DNA from: Betaproteobacteria bacterium
GTDB lineage: Bacteria; Pseudomonadota; Gammaproteobacteria; Burkholderiales; Rhodocyclaceae
Assembly: GCA_028868235.1 (NCBI GenBank)
Contig: JAGWUW010000009.1
Span: 1-20,013, forward strand
Direction: 5' to 3'
DNA length: 20,013 bases
Of this stretch, positions 7,873-15,442 are shown piece after piece. The notes under the pieces were generated by a model that made no database searches, had not been told where the DNA came from, and saw nothing but the letters and a program-made list of their open reading frames with translations. The first letter of the stretch is position 1, and each line of letters opens with the position of its first letter. The translations under genes and the position numbers were made by a program.

Positions 7873-8780
7873 TTTTTCTGCCAGAAATCGAAGAAATTAA
7901 ACCAGTTGTATGGAGCCAAGTGGCAATAGTGCGTCAGACGATCGGCATAATGCTGCATGGCAGCGCGGATCGCCGTATCGCGCTCGTCGCGCGGAGTATG
8001 TGAAAAATCAGCCAGCGGCTCAAAGTGCAGCTGATAGCGGTTTCCCCCCAGATAAAGTCCGGTCATGAAGAAAACCGGGCGGCGCAGCATGGCAGCCATG
8101 CGCCAGGGGCCGAGCGGAAACGGGGCCTTTTCGCCGAGGAAATTGCACTCGACAGTGGCGTCGTCGCTCAGACTGCGGTCAGCCAACATGCCCACCACGT
8201 AACCAGCATCGAGTTTGTCTCGAGCCTGCAGCATCGAGTCCATACGCCCGAGCGGGATGATGTCCTGGCCGGCGACAGGGTTGATCGCTTCCAGTGTGGA
8301 ATTGATCTTTCGGGCGTTTTCCTCATACATCAGCATGGCTACTTTGAGCCCCTCCCTGCCCCGTCCAACGGCACGCAGGACTTCGAAACTACCTAGGTGG
8401 GCGCCGATGAGCAGGGCGCCGGGGTGGGTTTGCGCCGCTTGATTCACCGCTTCTGCGCCGATCACCTCGATATCGAAAAGCTCAAAACGGTCGTTGAGCA
8501 GGTAGATCCGGTCGTGGATAGTGCTGGCGAAGCTAAACACATGGCGAAAGCCATCCGACCATTCGGCCCAGCGATCCAGCGCTCGGTGCAGATAAGCACG
8601 GCTGAAGCGACGGGCCTTGGGCGCGAACAGCACGAAATAGGCAGCAATGCCGTAGAGAACGATGCGCCCAATGGCACGACCGAAAGTCAGTGAAATCCAC
8701 ACCATCAATTTCAGGATGGCGAGGTTGCTGCGCTCCTGTTGACGCAGCCAGTCGGCTTCGGACGGCTTTCCCTCGCTCAT
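7869..8780 (-). CDS. LpxL/HtrB-type lysophospholipid acyltransferase
   Basis: A 303-residue membrane-associated acyltransferase of the lipid A biosynthesis acyltransferase family. A hydrophobic region at about 24-53 would hold it at the inner membrane. The H-x4-E catalytic motif is HLGSFE (His128, Glu133), preceded by ALLIGA as in LpxL proteins. MLADRSLSD further on matches the second conserved block, and FPLGPWRMA the third. It would move the acyl chain built on the operon's ACPs onto a membrane lipid or sugar acceptor. In many APE clusters this domain is fused to a glycosyltransferase; here it stands alone. The start overlaps the dehydratase stop and the stop overlaps the LolA-like start, each by 4 bases. 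Confidence 0.88.
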   Translation of the reverse strand: MSEGKPSEADWLRQQERSNLAILKLMVWISLTFGRAIGRIVLYGIAAYFVLFAPKARRFSRAYLHRALDRWAEWSDGFRHVFSFASTIHDRIYLLNDRFELFDIEVIGAEAVNQAAQTHPGALLIGAHLGSFEVLRAVGRGREGLKVAMLMYEENARKINSTLEAINPVAGQDIIPLGRMDSMLQARDKLDAGYVVGMLADRSLSDDATVECNFLGEKAPFPLGPWRMAAMLRRPVFFMTGLYLGGNRYQLHFEPLADFSHTPRDERDTAIRAAMQHYADRLTHYCHLAPYNWFNFFDFWQKK

Positions 8781-9082
8781 GGCGCAGGCGGTGTCAGACT
8801 ACCGGTAGCCACTTCCCGGTCGACCGCACGTACGGTGAACGTGATGGTTCCGCTGGGTTTTTGGAGTAACGAGAAAGTGAGTGCCTCTTCAGGGCCGACC
8901 GGGCTGAAGAATTTGGCGTTGCCGATCTGCCAGTTCAGACCGGAGCGGCATAACAGTTCCTCGGCAAACAGGACAGCACGGTCAAGCAAAACGACGCCGG
9001 GTACGATGGGATGACCTGGAAAATGACCGGGAAAAGCCGGATGGTCGGCTGGGACGTTCCAATGAAATTCAGCTTCGGCCAT
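8777..9082 (-). CDS. Small hotdog-fold 3-hydroxyacyl-ACP dehydratase (ApeI/FabZ-like)
   Basis: A 101-residue single hotdog domain. The signature HPAFPGHFPGHPIVPG (14-29) is the FabA/FabZ active-site loop, with His20 as probable catalytic base. Fourteen residues later stands Asp34 (VLLDRA), the spacing of the catalytic acid in both FabA (Asp) and FabZ (Glu). The protein is shorter than FabZ (about 140-150 residues) and close to the small dehydratases of APE clusters. It would dehydrate 3-hydroxyacyl-ACP to trans-2-enoyl-ACP. Its reading frame starts 14 bases before the ligase stop, so translation is probably coupled. No ketoreductase that would supply its substrate is present in the operon. 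Confidence 0.87.
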   Translation of the reverse strand: MAEAEFHWNVPADHPAFPGHFPGHPIVPGVVLLDRAVLFAEELLCRSGLNWQIGNAKFFSPVGPEEALTFSLLQKPSGTITFTVRAVDREVATGSLTPPAP

Positions 9083-10415
9083 ACCCTACTCTTTCGATGT
9101 ACAGCGCCTGCAGATCGTTACGCGGCAGTTTGCCGGTACTGTTGCGCGGTAGTGTGTCGACCAGTACCAGTGGCCGAGGGAGGAAGATGGCTTCGATTCG
9201 TTCGCGCAGGGTGGCGGTAATCTGCCGGGCCGTCAGGCCGGGAGCAACGACGAAGGCAGTCAGCCGGGTGACGCCGTCCGGACCTTCTTCGTCGGGCAGG
9301 AAAAAGGCACCATCGACGACACCGGGTACGGCAGTGAGCTGATGGTTCAGGTAGGCCAGCGACGTGCGCTTGCCGGCGATATTGATCAGATCGGCGTGGC
9401 GACCGTGGAGTAGGAAGCGGTTTTCGGGTAGTAGTTCGATGACGTCGGACAACGGTACGCGACCTTCGACATGGCCGGCGCAGGCAACTGTCTCTTCGCC
9501 GGATTGTTCCAGGCGAACACCGGGCAGCAAAGCCCACGCAGCACCATCGGTGGTACGCCGGCTGGCCAGTTGGCCCGATTCCGTCGAACCGTAGATTTCC
9601 AGCATCGGCGCGCCGGTACGGGCTTCGGCCTCGGCAGCCAGCTTCGTCGATAACGGGGCGGTGGCGGAGAGCAGGATGTCGATGGCGGGCAGCTCAACGC
9701 CAGCTGCGAGTAGGGCCGACAGATGGAAAGGTGTGGTGACCAGCAGGCGTGGCTGTGGGACAGCGGCCAGCGCAGCAGCGATGTCCTGCGGGTAGAAAGG
9801 CTTGCCGGCCCAGAAGGGGCAGCCGCCATGCAGGGCAAGTAGGAAGGTCGATTCGAATCCGTAGCTGTGCTGCACCGGCACCGTGCCGACCAGTACGTGC
9901 GGATTGAGGTCCAGTCCCAAGGCGATGGCTTCGGCCCGACCATTTTGCGCCAATTTTCCCCACGTCTTGCGCTGCGCCTGCGGCAGGCCGGTCGAGCCAG
10001 AGGTGAACAGAATAGCGGCTAATTGATTGACTGGGATGTGCGGAATACACGCACTGGGAGTGGTTTTACCGGTGCTGGCGAGGTTCGGGAACTCGAAGCG
10101 TGGCAGGTCCTGCGTGTCAGTCGCGCCATCGCACAGAGCGACGAGATCGGGATATTCGTCTAGCAGGCGACGGAAGGTTTCCGGCGATTGTGAAGATGGT
10201 TGCAGGCTGGTCATCCCGCGTAGTAGGCCGGCGGCGAAACCGACGGCGAAGCGGTACCGGTCGTGGCACAGGTTGAGCAGATAACCAGCAGCCGGCAACT
10301 GTTCGGCGAGTGCGTGGACGTCGGCCAGATAACCGTTGACACTGATCGGGCCATCCTGACGCCAGGCGAAGATGGCGTTGAGGTCGCCATGGGCGAGCAG
10401 TGGCATGGCGCTCAT
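9069..10415 (-). CDS. AMP-dependent acyl-CoA/acyl-ACP synthetase (ApeH-like)
   Basis: A 448-residue adenylate-forming enzyme, shorter than standard acyl-CoA ligases (500 or more). The ATG at 10415, overlapping the COG4648 stop as ATGA, is preferred. The frame extends to 10652, but that extension lies inside the upstream gene and is arginine/histidine-rich. The ATP-binding loop is FTSGSTGLP (137-145), the A5 motif YGSTESG (275-281), and GRHADLINIAGKR (338-350) is the A7/A8 hinge. PRNSTGKLPRND (423-434) carries the A10 lysine, Lys429. It would activate a carboxylic acid with ATP and load it onto one of the two ACPs, giving either the starter unit or a recycled fatty acid. Substrate is unknown. 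Confidence 0.88.
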   Translation of the reverse strand: MSAMPLLAHGDLNAIFAWRQDGPISVNGYLADVHALAEQLPAAGYLLNLCHDRYRFAVGFAAGLLRGMTSLQPSSQSPETFRRLLDEYPDLVALCDGATDTQDLPRFEFPNLASTGKTTPSACIPHIPVNQLAAILFTSGSTGLPQAQRKTWGKLAQNGRAEAIALGLDLNPHVLVGTVPVQHSYGFESTFLLALHGGCPFWAGKPFYPQDIAAALAAVPQPRLLVTTPFHLSALLAAGVELPAIDILLSATAPLSTKLAAEAEARTGAPMLEIYGSTESGQLASRRTTDGAAWALLPGVRLEQSGEETVACAGHVEGRVPLSDVIELLPENRFLLHGRHADLINIAGKRTSLAYLNHQLTAVPGVVDGAFFLPDEEGPDGVTRLTAFVVAPGLTARQITATLRERIEAIFLPRPLVLVDTLPRNSTGKLPRNDLQALYIERVGYGRS

Positions 10416-11077
10416 GATGGATTCCCCGGCGGGGTTTGCTTGCCGTGCATGCGGTAGGCCCGGACAACCTGGGCAATGCTCGGCCGTTCCTCGGGCGGCA
10501 GGGCACACAGTCGCCAGATGTGCTCGGCTATGAACATGCCGACGAGCAGCGGTAACGACAGCAGGTTGGCGAAAACTGACCAGGCTGAGTGCGGGGCCAA
10601 TAGCCAGAGGATGGTCGAAATCAGCGCATTGGACAGAAAAAAGAGCGTCCACGCCACGGTGGCGTGTCGGGTATAGCGCCTTTTCCGCTCGGAAATCTCA
10701 CCGTAATAAACTGCACGCGCCAACTGGGTGATCAATGCTTCGCCACCGCCGAGGAGGCTGCGTCCGAACAGGGTTGCGAGCGCCAGATTGGTCCCGATGT
10801 GCTGGATGAAAAAGAGCAGCGGGACGTTCTGGCGCAAGGTCGGCCACAGCCAGATCAGGATGCCGAGTAGCAGCAGGTTGCCACCGCCGGCGAGCAGTGG
10901 GTGGCGGGTCCGCCAGAGGAGCAGGCCGACCGCCGTCATGATTGGTGAAACCCCCAGCAACACCGACAGATCGGGTGAGTTGTTGCCGGAAGAGCCGTAG
11001 TGAGCGAGGAGTGCCCAGGCGACAAGAAAAGCGACCACGGCCAGGCCGCGTAGCAGCTGGGCCGGGCGTACGCTCAT
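10412..11077 (-). CDS. COG4648 integral membrane protein (ApeG-like)
   Basis: A 221-residue membrane protein of unknown biochemical role that recurs in APE-type clusters. Hydrophobic helices are visible at about 8-26, 40-56, 63-76, 86-103, 140-160 and 166-183. Positively charged patches (ERKRRYTRH at about 130-138 and the C-terminal RAYRMHGKQ) suggest cytoplasmic loops. It overlaps ACP2 at its start (11074-11077) and the ligase at its end (10412-10415), both as ATGA. Its constant place next to ACP and ligase genes suggests it tethers or assists the acyl-assembly enzymes at the membrane. That role is inference. Confidence 0.8.
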   Translation of the reverse strand: MSVRPAQLLRGLAVVAFLVAWALLAHYGSSGNNSPDLSVLLGVSPIMTAVGLLLWRTRHPLLAGGGNLLLLGILIWLWPTLRQNVPLLFFIQHIGTNLALATLFGRSLLGGGEALITQLARAVYYGEISERKRRYTRHATVAWTLFFLSNALISTILWLLAPHSAWSVFANLLSLPLLVGMFIAEHIWRLCALPPEERPSIAQVVRAYRMHGKQTPPGNPS

Positions 11078-11346
11078 TTGCTTCGCTGGGTGGCGATGTA
11101 GGTGGTCAGGGCGCGTAGCGACGAGAAGATGCGGACGTTGTCTTCATTGTCCGATTTCAGTTGGAAGCCGTATTTCTTGGAGATGACCAAGGCGATCTCA
11201 AGTACGTCAATTGAGTCGAGGCCGAGCCCATCACCAAACAGCGGTGCGTCTGGTTCGATTTCGTCCGGGCCGATATCGAGATTAAGTGCTGATACGATCA
11301 ACTCGGCGACTTCCGGCAACAGGGTTTCAATGGCTGCTTGCGACAT
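11074..11346 (-). CDS. Acyl carrier protein 2
   Basis: A 90-residue acidic four-helix carrier protein. The phosphopantetheine attachment motif is LGLDSIDVLE with Ser45; it is preceded by the DAPLFGDGLG loop typical of carrier proteins in APE and related clusters. A GGAAG-like ribosome site (CCGGAAGTCCCGTC) lies in the 18-base gap after the ketosynthase stop, and its stop overlaps the COG4648 start. It holds the growing chain as a thioester and requires a 4'-phosphopantetheinyl transferase not present in this window. Having two ACPs separated by a ketosynthase suggests separate roles, for example loading and elongation. Confidence 0.92.
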   Translation of the reverse strand: MSQAAIETLLPEVAELIVSALNLDIGPDEIEPDAPLFGDGLGLDSIDVLEIALVISKKYGFQLKSDNEDNVRIFSSLRALTTYIATQRSK

Positions 11347-11364
11347 GACGGGACTTCCGGAGAT

Positions 11365-12615
11365 TTACGGGGTGATGGCGCGGAAAGCGAGGACCGCATT
11401 GCTGCCACCAAAGGCGAATGAGTTGGACAACGCGGTGCGTAGCGTTTGCCGGCGACCTGTGGTCACGTGATTGACGCCGGCGCAGGCCGGATCAAGGTTG
11501 TCCAGCAGATTGGCCGTCGGCGGGATGTACTGCTCACGTAGTGCAAGTACTGTGGTAATCGCTTCGATGGCCCCGGCGGCTCCAAGCAGGTGGCCGTGCA
11601 TCGACTTGGTCGCACTGACAGGCAGTTGCCCGGCGCGTTCGCCGAACACCGCCTTTAGGGCGCCGACCTCGACTGGATCACCCTCGGCCGTGGCCGTGCC
11701 GTGGGCGTTGATGTAGTCGATCTCGTCTGGAGTCAGGCCGGCATCGGCCAAGGTCAAATTGAGAGCGCGGACCTGACCTTCGACTTCCGGACGTACGAGA
11801 TGGCTGTGATCGCAGCTTGTGCCGTAACCGAGCATTTCGCCGTGGATGCGCGCGCCACGTGCGACAGCGTGCTCCCAGTCCTCGAGGATCAGGGCGGCAC
11901 CCCCCTCGCCCAGTACCAGGCCGCGACGATCTGTAGCAAAGGGACGACAGGCGAAGGGGGAGGTATCGGCATCGCCAGGGGCCATGACACGCAGGGCTTC
12001 CCAGGCGCGGGCAACGCCGTAAGCCTGTGGCACGTCGGAACCGCCGGTGACCATGATCGTCGCTTCACCCGATCGCACGCGGCGGAAAGCCTCCCCGATG
12101 GCGATGGCCGAAGAGGCACAGGCCACGGTGTGGCTCATGCTGATGCCGCCGAGGCCAAGCTGAATCGAGATATGGGCATTGGCGGCATTATTCATACCGA
12201 GTACGACGGCCAGGGGAGACAGGCGTTCGCGGCCCTTCTGCCACAGTTCGCGGTAACCCTTTTCATAGGCCAGCGTGCCGCCCAGCGCAGTACCCCAGGA
12301 GACGCCCCAGCTATCGCGCGAATCGCCTTCTGCCTTGCGCGGCAGGCCGGCATCGTCCCAGGCGCCGAAGGCGGCAGCCATGCCGAGCTGGGCAAAACGA
12401 TCCATCATCGAGGCCAGCGGTTTGCCGAGAACGGCATCGGGGTCGAAATCGGGGCAACTGACGAAGGGAATGGACAGCGGACGCGGCAGATCGTCGGTCA
12501 GTAAGTAGCGGATTGCCGATTCGCCGGCACTCAGGCGGGCAAAAAAATTGGCGAGATCGCCGCCATAAGGACTGACCAGCCCGAGGCCAGTGATCGCAAC
12601 CCGCCGCTGGCTCAT
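11365..12615 (-). CDS. Beta-ketoacyl-ACP synthase (FabF/KAS II-like)
   Basis: A 416-residue condensing enzyme. The full Cys-His-His triad is visible: Cys166 in TVACASSA, His305 in NAHGTAT and His340 in KSMHGHLLGAAG. The N terminus (RRVAITGLGLVSPYG) and the C-terminal NSFAFGGSNAVL glycine-rich loop are standard. Because the cysteine is present it is an active condensing enzyme rather than a chain-length factor. It would catalyse decarboxylative Claisen condensation of malonyl-ACP with an acyl unit. It is the only ketosynthase in the window. It sits 3 bases after ACP1, whose 3' end contains an AGAAGAG ribosome site, and 18 bases before ACP2. Confidence 0.93.
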   Translation of the reverse strand: MSQRRVAITGLGLVSPYGGDLANFFARLSAGESAIRYLLTDDLPRPLSIPFVSCPDFDPDAVLGKPLASMMDRFAQLGMAAAFGAWDDAGLPRKAEGDSRDSWGVSWGTALGGTLAYEKGYRELWQKGRERLSPLAVVLGMNNAANAHISIQLGLGGISMSHTVACASSAIAIGEAFRRVRSGEATIMVTGGSDVPQAYGVARAWEALRVMAPGDADTSPFACRPFATDRRGLVLGEGGAALILEDWEHAVARGARIHGEMLGYGTSCDHSHLVRPEVEGQVRALNLTLADAGLTPDEIDYINAHGTATAEGDPVEVGALKAVFGERAGQLPVSATKSMHGHLLGAAGAIEAITTVLALREQYIPPTANLLDNLDPACAGVNHVTTGRRQTLRTALSNSFAFGGSNAVLAFRAITP

Positions 12616-12618
12616 GGC

Positions 12619-12858
12619 TCAGCTCTTCTGGTTGGCGATCAGCCCATCCATAAGCGACACCATTTCGCTAACGGTCTGGGGGGTCTTCAGGTCGCTGGAA
12701 AGCTTGATGTTGAAGCGATCTTCGAATTCGAACATCAATTCAAGCATCATCAGGGAGTCGACACCGAGGTCAGCCAACGGCGCTTCCGGCACGACGGTGT
12801 CCGGTTCGACGCCAAGGCGGTCTTTGAGAAATTCGCGAATCAGGCCGATGGAATCCAT
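12619..12858 (-). CDS. Acyl carrier protein 1
   Basis: A 79-residue acyl carrier protein, first gene of the operon. The attachment motif is LGVDSLMMLEL with Ser35, inside a methionine-rich helix II (LMMLELMFEF) that differs from ACP2. Helix II and the acidic FEFEDRF segment would form the docking face for the ketosynthase. The ATG at 12858 has no clear Shine-Dalgarno sequence; a promoter-like element lies only about 10 bases upstream, so a very short leader is possible. Confidence 0.9.
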   Translation of the reverse strand: MDSIGLIREFLKDRLGVEPDTVVPEAPLADLGVDSLMMLELMFEFEDRFNIKLSSDLKTPQTVSEMVSLMDGLIANQKS

Positions 12859-12867
12859 AGGTTGGCA

Positions 12868-12895
12868 ATTTTAGCTGAAACCCCATGTTTTCCAA
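12868..12895 (-). promoter_or_regulatory. Candidate sigma-70 promoter of the 13-gene operon
   Basis: On the minus strand TTGGAA (12895-12890) and TAAAAT (12873-12868) are separated by 16 bases. Transcription would start within a few bases of the ACP1 ATG, giving an almost leaderless mRNA. This is either genuine or means the real promoter lies further upstream in the shared divergent region. Confidence 0.35.
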
Positions 12896-12921
12896 AGACT
12901 TGCCTGGGTTGTGTTGCGTAT

Positions 12922-12999
12922 CGGCGACGAATCTGCTCGGCGGAAGTCCGATTTGTTACCATGTCGCCGCCCTTATCCCCTTTCCCTCAGCCGCCGAGC
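12922..12999 (+). promoter_or_regulatory. Two crossing inverted repeats in the leader of the PAP2 gene
   Basis: CGGCGAC (12922-12928) pairs perfectly with GTCGCCG (12963-12969), and GCTCGGCGG (12935-12943) pairs perfectly with CCGCCGAGC (12991-12999). The two stems cross, so they can form only alternately or as a pseudoknot. The second ends 5 bases before the proposed ATG at 13005. Function is unproven and GC-rich sequence makes chance pairing common. Confidence 0.25.
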
Positions 13000-13004
13000 C
13001 TTCG

Positions 13005-13679
13005 ATGCAACTATTTCGCGAATCGCCCTGGTATCGACAGATAGTCGCCCGGATGACTACCCTATGGCCGCTCAAGGCCCTGGGTACGGCCGCGTTCATG
13101 ATGCTTTTTTTCTGGGCCTATTTCGCTGTTTTGCGCAATCCGCTGTCGCCTGTCACGGTGATGCCTCTGACCTGGCTCGATATAGCAATTCCTGTCACCT
13201 CGCTGGCCTTTCCGTTCTATGCATCGCTGTGGGTTTATGCGTCACTACCGGTCGCTTTTCTGAAGGACATGCGGCACATGCTTCTTTTCGGCGCATGGAT
13301 GGCGGCGATGTGCCTCCTTTGCCTGGCCATATTCTGGCTTCTACCGACCGGCGTACCTCCAACCGGTATCGATTGGCGGCTGTATCCGGATATGGCCGTC
13401 ATCAAGGACGTCGATACCGGGGGTAACGCTTGTCCGTCATTGCACGTCGCCTCGGCGGTGTTTGCTGCCGTCTGGCTGGCACGAATCTTTGGACAGGTGG
13501 GCGCGCCGTCCGTTGTACGTTGGTTGAACTGCCTGCAGTGTCTGGCCATTCTGTGGTCCACCATCGCTACGCGTCAGCACGTGGTGCTGGATGTGTTGGC
13601 TGGGGCGACTGTAGGCCTGGTTTTTGCCGTTCTTGGCCTGCGCCACGCGGTACGTAGTTCTCCGCTGCGGGAAATCTAG
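13005..13679 (+). CDS. PAP2-superfamily membrane phosphatase/transferase
   Basis: A 224-residue protein with about five to six hydrophobic helices (for example 23-43, 57-85, 91-112, 148-162, 172-186 and the C-terminal region). The conserved PAP2 core is present as CPSLHVAS (His147) and ATRQHVVLDVLAG (His192, Asp196). This form, lacking the usual longer SRxYxGxH loop, resembles the PAP2_3/inositol phosphotransferase-like branch more than PgpB phosphatases. It would remove or transfer phosphate headgroups of a lipid. The ATG at 13005 is chosen because the upstream part of the frame is not protein-like; its ribosome site is weak, and ATG 13056 in MTTLWPL is an alternative. It is divergent from the large operon, sharing its upstream region, and may serve the same pathway. 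Confidence 0.75.
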   Translation: MQLFRESPWYRQIVARMTTLWPLKALGTAAFMMLFFWAYFAVLRNPLSPVTVMPLTWLDIAIPVTSLAFPFYASLWVYASLPVAFLKDMRHMLLFGAWMAAMCLLCLAIFWLLPTGVPPTGIDWRLYPDMAVIKDVDTGGNACPSLHVASAVFAAVWLARIFGQVGAPSVVRWLNCLQCLAILWSTIATRQHVVLDVLAGATVGLVFAVLGLRHAVRSSPLREI

Positions 13680-15442
13680 CCGGCGATGCCAGTTTTTTGC
13701 AGTGTTTTGGCGAATTGCGCAACGTCCTGAAAGCCGACGACGCGCACGGATCTGATTTCCCGCCCCTTGGGGTCGAAGAAAATGATGCCCGGCGGGCCGA
13801 ACAAGCCGAAGCGAGCCAACAAAGCCTTGTCGTCAGCCGAATTGGCTGTTACATCAGCCTGCAGCAAGGTGTAGCCGGCTAACTGGGCCTGAATTGAGCG
13901 GTCCGCGAAGGTAAATTTCTCCATTTCCTTGCATGACACACACCAGTCGGCATAGAAATCCAGCATGACAGGTTTTCTGGCAGCAGCTACCTTGGCGTCC
14001 AACTCGGCGACCGACACCACTCGCTCGAAAGGTAAGTGTTTTGCCTCGGCGGCGGCAGCCGTACCACGTAGTCCAGCCAGCGGTTGCAGCGGATCGCGAC
14101 TGCCGGAGAGGGCTCCGATCAACAGTGCCGCTCCGGTGAGCAACATGACGATGCCGATGCCTTTCCAGAAACGTTGCCAGCCCTTGGCATATGGCGGCAG
14201 TGGATCGAGGGCGTGCAGGTAGATGGCCGGTACGATGAGTAGCAAGGCTAAGGCGAGCATGGTGGCGACCGGCGGCATGACGGGCGAGACCAGCCAGACA
14301 GCGGTGGCAAGCAGCAGGACGCCGAATGTCTTCTTGACGCCCTCCATCCACGGTCCGGTCTTGGGTAGTAGCGAACCGCCGGCTACGCCGACGGCAATAA
14401 GCGGCGCGCCCATGCCCAGCGCCATGACGAAAAGCGCGGTGCCGCCGAGTATCGCATCGCCGGTCTGGCCGATGTAGAGCAACGCTCCGGCCAATGGTGC
14501 CGCAACGCAGGGGCCGACGATCAACGCCGACAGCGCGCCCATCAGGAAGACGCCGATGCCGCGTCCGCCCTGCAGGTGGCCGGATTCTTCCGATAGCTTG
14601 CTTTGGAGCGCCGTCGGCAGTTGCAGTTCGTAGAAGCCGAACATCGAGAAGGAAAGTACGACGAAGACCAGTGCAAAACCGCCGAGTACCCAAGCGTTCT
14701 GTAAGGCGCTGGAGATCAGCGTACCGGTCATGCCGGCCGCGATGCCGGCGGCAGCGTAAGTGACCGCCATCCCCAGTACGTAGGCCAGCGACAGGGCGAA
14801 GCCACGAGCATGCGAGGCCTTATGCCCTTGACCGGCAATGATGCCGGACAGAATGGGAATCATTGGGAAAACGCAGGGCGTCAGCGAGAGGCCGAGGCCA
14901 GCGACAAAGAAAAAGGCGAGAATGGCCCAGAAACCGGCATTCTTCAGCGTGGCGGCGATCATGCCGCTTTCGTCGCCCTCTCCTGCCGCGGACGACGCAG
15001 CGGAATTCGGCGTGGTGACCGGATCGGGCAGCGTGACGCTGAGCAGCTGGGTTTGCGGCGGATAGCAGACGCCGGCATCGGCACAGCCCTGGCCGGTGAC
15101 CTTGAGATTCAATGCCAGCGGACCAGAGGCATTGCGTTCGACAGGCACGCGAATGGCGACCGACTTGTAATAGACCTCGACCTTGCCGAAGTTGTCGTCG
15201 TTCTTTTCCTTGCCTTTGGGATAGATGGCCGTACCGAGCGTGACGGTATCGCCATCGACAGCAAAGCGGAACTTATCGCGGTAGAGGTAGTAACCCTTAG
15301 CGATCTCATAACTGACCTCGATGGTCTGGCTGTCGAGGGCGCGCACGGATGGCTTGAAGGCAACTGAGGGATCTAGGAATTCGTCGGCGTGGGCGAGCGA
15401 AATGAGCAAGGAGAAGAGGAAAAGCAGTATACGCATGGTCAT
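13676..15442 (-). CDS. dsbD: Thiol:disulfide interchange protein DsbD
   Basis: A 588-residue inner-membrane electron carrier that passes reducing equivalents from cytosolic thioredoxin to periplasmic disulfide isomerases and cytochrome c maturation proteins. All three domains are visible: signal peptide ending LAHA (to about residue 19), N-terminal alpha domain with Cys120 and Cys126 (GQGCADAGVCYPP), membrane domain of about eight helices with Cys190 (LTPCVFP) and Cys312 (VGPCVAAP), and C-terminal thioredoxin-like domain with the WCVSC pair Cys501/Cys504. Length is normal. The ATG overlaps the cutA stop by one base (TAATG), the arrangement also known from Escherichia coli. Its stop codon shares the palindrome CTAG with the convergent PAP2 gene. 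Confidence 0.96.
   Translation of the reverse strand: MTMRILLFLFSLLISLAHADEFLDPSVAFKPSVRALDSQTIEVSYEIAKGYYLYRDKFRFAVDGDTVTLGTAIYPKGKEKNDDNFGKVEVYYKSVAIRVPVERNASGPLALNLKVTGQGCADAGVCYPPQTQLLSVTLPDPVTTPNSAASSAAGEGDESGMIAATLKNAGFWAILAFFFVAGLGLSLTPCVFPMIPILSGIIAGQGHKASHARGFALSLAYVLGMAVTYAAAGIAAGMTGTLISSALQNAWVLGGFALVFVVLSFSMFGFYELQLPTALQSKLSEESGHLQGGRGIGVFLMGALSALIVGPCVAAPLAGALLYIGQTGDAILGGTALFVMALGMGAPLIAVGVAGGSLLPKTGPWMEGVKKTFGVLLLATAVWLVSPVMPPVATMLALALLLIVPAIYLHALDPLPPYAKGWQRFWKGIGIVMLLTGAALLIGALSGSRDPLQPLAGLRGTAAAAEAKHLPFERVVSVAELDAKVAAARKPVMLDFYADWCVSCKEMEKFTFADRSIQAQLAGYTLLQADVTANSADDKALLARFGLFGPPGIIFFDPKGREIRSVRVVGFQDVAQFAKTLQKTGIAG

Noticed and set aside
10416..10652. N-terminal extension of the AMP ligase frame
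   Set aside because: It lies wholly inside the COG4648 gene, is rich in Arg/His/Cys and unlike ligase N termini; ATG 10415 with ATGA overlap fits the operon.
11701..12504. Long open frame on the plus strand (267 codons)
   Set aside because: Antisense to the ketosynthase gene, which has all catalytic motifs; no recognisable domain.
13570..13590. Other CACGTG occurrences (for example near 13577, 3431 and 11859)
   Set aside because: Flanks do not match the parS half-sites; the hexamer alone is expected by chance.
13854..14693. 279-codon minus-strand frame
   Set aside because: Out-of-frame shadow of dsbD with Arg/His-rich composition.
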